The notes under the pieces: model-generated | Told to the model about the DNA's origin: nothing | Databases searched by the model: none | What the model saw: the letters and a program-made list of their open reading frames with translations, nothing else | Shown here: piece by piece, positions 60,542 through 64,000 of the stretch | Layout: each line of letters opens with the position of its first letter | How positions within the stretch are numbered: the first letter of the stretch is position 1 | Origin: Acestrorhynchus altus | Taxonomy: Eukaryota > Chordata > Actinopteri > Characiformes > Acestrorhynchidae | DNA length: 64,000 nucleotides | Reading direction: 5' to 3' | Assembly: GCA_034509495.1 (NCBI GenBank) | Contig: CM067508.1 | Span: 24,660,240-24,724,239, forward strand | Made by a program: the position numbers and the translations under genes

Positions 60542-61177
60542 GCTGACTGATACCATATATCATGTACGTATATAGAAGTTTAAATTTATATACATGTAAG
60601 AATTGTCAAGGGAAATTAAAGTAATAGCTATCTCATAATGTATATTAAACACAATTATTTTGCCTTTTGAATGACTAACTGTTGAATTATAATGGTAACA
60701 TTTTAATATAGTGGTATTTTTTTTATTGTAAGATTGTGTACAGTGCATTGCAGACTGAAAACGCTTTATTATTAGATGTGTATTTGTTTCAGGGTTTGGT
60801 ATGGACCTTGGAAATACTATTTCTCACTACACAACAACTGTGCACAGTAGCAGAACCTTCACTTGATGGCTGTTTTCTCAGTGTGTCCATGTGCATCTGT
60901 AGTATGGACTTGTGAAAGTGCCTTTAAAAGCTGTTTTAGAGGAACTTCAAATCTACATCCACTGTGCTGTTGCGTTTGTGTTTCAGACCCAGTGCGGTGC
61001 ATAGGAAAAGACAGTGAAAGCATTATTATTCATTAAGAATGATCAATTAAAGATACTGCTTATTCATTGACATTGCACTTTTATGTATACGACTGTATAT
61101 TTGGCATGTAACATCCTAACAAGTGGTAGAACTCTGTGGGGGGTGGGAAGGGGTTGCTCCCTGGATCCTGTCTTTCT

Positions 61178-61183
61178 AATAAA
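61178..61183 (+). terminator. AATAAA polyadenylation signal (distal)
   Basis: Canonical hexamer in TTCTAATAAAGAAAATAG followed within 40 bases by a GT-rich TCTGTTGTTGTTGTGTG, a typical downstream element. It is the best-formed of the three. Confidence 0.55.
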
Positions 61184-61751
61184 GAAAATAGTTTGGTCAG
61201 TCTGTTGTTGTTGTGTGACATCATTTTCCTGAACTTTCCTGAATATGTTTATGAACTTGATTACAGCTGTCAAAAGTAAAAATACAAAAATATCCTTGCT
61301 TTTAAAGTAAAAAAAAACAAACTCATTGCTTTTGAACATACATTTGGGTATCCACCTATTTATCTTTGAGAAAGCAGAGATTTAAAAGACTGAGTCAAAT
61401 TTGTTGTCAGTTTATGAGATAATGTATTCAGTGGTGCTTTAAAACGAGCTGCTTTGTGAGTCTTTATCCATTCTAGTGTTAGTAGCTGGAAACCCAAGGA
61501 CAGAAATGCAACTACAGTTGAGAGGGAGAGAGTGATATGCATTTAAGCTGAAGTAAAAGTTAGTCTTCTGAAGGCAGAAATTAGTTGGATCAGATGGGGC
61601 GGATTAGGGTTGACACTAAAGTCTGTATGAAGGTATCTCCCCAGCAGCAGGGTTGGTGAGCCCTGATAACAGCTATTAGCTTGTATTTAGCAGTGACCTT
61701 TTTATATGTTGGCAATATCAGGATGTATTATTGCTTTTGTGATTCGTTTAC

Positions 61752-61912
61752 AGCAAAGGTGGGGAACAGAGGGCCAGAGTCCAGCAGTTTGCTGATTTCC
61801 CTGCTCCAGCCTACCAAGTGCATCTGGTAATAATCAGGTGTGCTTGGGTAGTAAAAGCAAAAACCTGTACAGGAGGCTGGCCCTCCAGAACTGGAGTTTC
61901 CCACCCCGGGTT
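61752..61912. repeat. inverted-end MITE-like element
   Basis: CAAAGGTGGGGAACAGAGGG and TTTCCCACCCCGGGTTAC are imperfect inverted ends, and CCAGAGTCCAGCAG and CCCTCCAGAACTGGAG lie just inside. The class is common in fish genomes. Confidence 0.6.
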
Positions 61913-62316
61913 ACACAGACATTTGTCATTTAAGAATTTTAGAAAACAGCTGTTGAAAAACTAGTGATATTTGAATTCAAGACCAATAGAAACACACCCC
62001 TCCTTTCAGAAGCCCCACCCCTTAAATTCATGCCTGCGTATTGCTAAAGTAACGTCAATAGGCTTGAAGTTGAATTATTTTATATTATTTTTACAAAACA
62101 AGAGGACTGTACGTTTGTATCAGCTTACAAAGTAGCTATAACTAGCTGCTATAAAGGCCCGAGCAGCATCACCAGTTAACGTTGGCAAACACGGCCTTTC
62201 TTCAGCGCCAAGATTACCCATCTAACAGACTTGTTTGCAAACCCATATTTCTTTCCTCCATCTCAGCCAGCTATTTTTATTTTTCACTGTTGTTTGCAAA
62301 CATTAAGTGAACTATT

Positions 62317-62359
62317 TCAATAAATAAATAAATAAATGAATGAATGAATGAATGAATGT
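62317..62359. repeat. (AAAT)n-(GAAT)n microsatellite
   Basis: About five AAAT units followed by five or six GAAT units. Confidence 0.95.
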
Positions 62360-62589
62360 TACCCCCTTATCAAACAGAAACTGAGCACCATCCTGGAGTC
62401 TCTGCAAGCCTTCCTGAATTTGCAGGTCTCTCCACCAAATATGCTCCTGTTAGCTGTTCTTTTAGTTTTGTTGTCTCTGTATGTGTACTTACATTAGCCC
62501 CTCCCTCTGCGCGGGGAGCAACGCTCCCTGCTGACAGGCTGGAATTGTTTGTTGGTTGCCACTTCCAGAGCCCGGGCTGAGTCTGAGCG

Positions 62590-62775
62590 CTGGACTTTTT
62601 CCAGAGTGTAAAAATACCAGGGAAGCAGAACCTAGTGAGTCAGTGTAGGGAGCAAGGCATCAAGTCTGCTTGCTGTTTCCCGATTTAGACACAGCCGTCC
62701 GTTTTCCTTCCTGTCTCAGTTTCGTTTCTAGGGAAATGAGAAGCTCAGGAAGGACAGGAGCTATAGGACAGCAGC
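62590..62775 (+). promoter_or_regulatory. probable promoter and 5' UTR of the PARP12-like gene
   Basis: TAAAAATA at 62608-62615 is TATA-like and would place a start near 62640. AGTTTCGTTTCT at 62718-62729 contains AANNGAAA on the minus strand, an IRF-type core, but the spacing between GAAA repeats is five bases, one short of a full ISRE. Interferon control is known for PARP12 in vertebrates; here it is inferred only. Confidence 0.35.
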
Positions 62776-63092
62776 ATGTCTCATTCCCTGTCCGCATTTA
62801 TTTACCGGACTGTCTGTCAGTATCTGGGCAGTCTGGAGTTCCGGGGTCTGGAGCAGAATTTAAGTCAGCACTTCACAGTGTCTGATGAGGTTCTTCTGGA
62901 AGTTCTCACAGACTTCGACAGGTTCGTGGTCATTGGGGGGAAAGAGAGGAAAGAAAGCCGGGTTCTGAGTCCAGACAGTGTGATCATCACTAAAACATCC
63001 CTCAGGCTCTGTCAGAAACAGTCAGGTCAGTGTGTCGACTGCCAGGACCTGCACCTCTGCAGGTATGCTGTGTGTGGAAGCTGCAGGTTTGG
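62776..63092 (+). CDS. PARP12-like gene, coding exon 1
   Basis: Three hundred seventeen bases: ATG at 62776 then 105 codons, ending phase 2 at GG|GTGAGT. The protein starts MSHSLSAFIYRTVCQYLGSL. Residues 1-70 resemble the small winged-helix-like domain at the start of PARP12 and ZAP (FTVSDEVLLEVL, DRFVVIGG). Then come CQDLHLCRYAVCGSC and the first two cysteines of a CCCH finger. PARP12 proteins bind RNA by these fingers and mono-ADP-ribosylate targets; many are antiviral and interferon-induced. ZC3HAV1 is the main alternative. The ATG is the first in frame after the predicted start. Confidence 0.85.
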
Positions 63093-63182
63093 GTGAGTAA
63101 AGAGCAGCAATTGAGATGTTTGAGAGTTTGAGAATGAGCCTGTTAACCTTCTAGTGTTTGAGAGTGTTGTCTCTTCTATCAG
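63093..63182 (+). other. short intron of the PARP12-like gene
   Basis: Ninety bases, donor GTGAGT, acceptor TTCTATCAG. Splicing joins a split Gly and completes the CCCH finger. Confidence 0.85.
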
Positions 63183-63318
63183 GGTGAGATGCAAACACGT
63201 TCATGCCATAGATTCCTCCCATAACTCAGTGATCCTGAGCAAAGCAGGACTGCAGGACCTTGGAAAAGCAGAACTTTTTCAGTTGTTGCTGCAAAATGAC
63301 CCTTCCTTACTGCCAGAG
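63183..63318 (+). CDS. PARP12-like gene, coding exon 2
   Basis: One hundred thirty-six bases, phase 2 to 0, donor GTGAGT at 63319. It continues GVRCKHVHAIDSSHNSVILS and ends LFQLLLQNDPSLLPE. Across the junction the finger is C-x7-C-x5-C-x3-H (CRYAVCGSC-RFGVRC-KHVH). LLLQNDPSLLPE resembles the PARP12 block LLFQNDPWLLPE better than the ZAP equivalent. Both exons give 151 codons in one frame. Further zinc fingers, the WWE domain and the catalytic domain would lie past the window, so activity cannot be judged. Confidence 0.85.
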
Positions 63319-64000
63319 GTGAGTCTGACTCATTGAGCACTGTGTGCTAAGGTAAGCACACCTTCTAATGATGGAATAGAACTCATTTAAGTTGCTGATG
63401 CATGCATTTGATTGCACACAGACACAAACACCCAGATACACAGCATGTATCGTTGTTATAGGAAGTCATTGGTAAAGTAATAACACACTCTGGAGCAGCC
63501 ATACATGCGCTTCAGGAATGATGGCTGGAGCTACATCCAATACCTTTGTGATGAGTTGGAGTGTCCTTTGTGATTCAGAAATAAGCATTCAAAAGCTTCA
63601 CCCAACCTAGTGTATGCTCTTGTGGCTCAATGCAATCAGATCAACACAGCAATGTTGTGCTCAAAGTTTGAAGACACCAGCTCATCTAGTGTTTCTTCTA
63701 CAATCAAGGATATTAATAGGGGACCTGACACTAGTTTGTTGCTATAGTCAAGTTTTTTGGCTAATGGGACGTATAGTCCCCAGTACTGGGCTGTGGAGCA
63801 GTGGAACAGCATTGTCTCAACGATGGAGCTCCATCCACTACCTACACATCAGATCCACATCACCATCAAGTATCAGCCGCACAGCAGTCAAACATTTAAT
63901 GACTTATTAGAAGATCAGTGTTCAGTGCTTTTGTGGAATGTGCTCTATTTACTGTCCTTGGATTTTTTTTTCTACCAGATTCTGGAGCATTGCTGTACAG
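63319..64000 (+). other. PARP12-like intron (partial) with Tc1-related fragments
   Basis: Copies of the 17510/57595 family occur at about 63475-63660 and 63715-63890 (forward, with ACTGGGCTGTGGAGCAGTGG), and a reverse copy starts at 63975 (ACCAGATTCTGGAGCATTGC). No further coding exon was seen. Confidence 0.65.

Larger units (their letters stand above)
58342..61183 (+). other. srgap1: srgap1 3' UTR (proposed extent)
   Basis: No further coding sequence. AATAAA signals occur at 58701-58706, 59370-59375 and 61178-61183, so alternative 3' ends are plausible; long 3' UTRs are usual in this family. A Tc1-like remnant (59975-60440) and a GTGC/GTGT run (60515-60541) lie inside. The true end is not visible from sequence alone. 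Confidence 0.55.
61184..62589. other. intergenic region between srgap1 and the PARP12-like gene
   Basis: Contains an inverted-end element (61752-61912) and a tetranucleotide run (62317-62359). Nothing else can be supported. Confidence 0.6.

Overview
The window is vertebrate nuclear DNA, almost certainly from a teleost fish. Short coding exons with GT/AG borders sit in long AT-rich introns. The dispersed repeats are types common in fish genomes: Tc1-like transposon remnants, fold-back elements, a tRNA-derived SINE, a LINE fragment of the L2/Rex kind, and long TC, TG and TA microsatellites. There are no operons and no bacterial-type signals.

About 95% of the window is the 3' part of one plus-strand gene, srgap1 (SLIT-ROBO Rho GTPase-activating protein 1). 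Eighteen coding exons can be placed between 2210 and 58341. The start codon and about the first 140 residues must lie upstream. Exons 1-7 complete the F-BAR membrane-bending domain, exons 8-9 encode a proline/arginine linker, exons 10-13 the RhoGAP domain, exon 14 an acidic linker, exon 15 the SH3 domain, and exons 16-18 the long Ser/Pro/Arg-rich tail, ending in a stop at 58339-58341. Exons 1-12 form one uninterrupted frame of 462 codons and exons 15-18 another of 360 codons plus stop. A 3' UTR with several AATAAA signals (58701, 59370, 61178) follows.

The most interesting signal is a damaged middle. The RhoGAP exon that must join exon 12 (phase 1) to exon 13 (phase 2), about 35 codons in relatives, was not found in the 7.3 kb between them. 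Exon 13 carries two apparent one-base losses just after the RhoGAP domain. Exon 14 also changes frame. Everything on either side is intact. Either this is a local assembly or base-call problem, or the locus now encodes a truncated F-BAR protein with a broken GAP domain. The sequence alone cannot decide.

From 62776 to 63318 lie the first two coding exons of a second plus-strand gene, a PARP12-like (ZAP/ZC3HAV1-related) CCCH zinc-finger protein of the antiviral ADP-ribosyltransferase family. Its remaining exons lie beyond the window. A TATA-like box and one IRF-like motif precede its ATG. The two genes share orientation; nothing suggests they act together.

Several introns carry very long pyrimidine microsatellites directly in front of exons, including the exon with the RhoGAP arginine finger. 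Introns also hold a degenerate AACCCT/CTTAACC tract, a 30-base minisatellite and an AT-rich TATTCAGTA repeat field.
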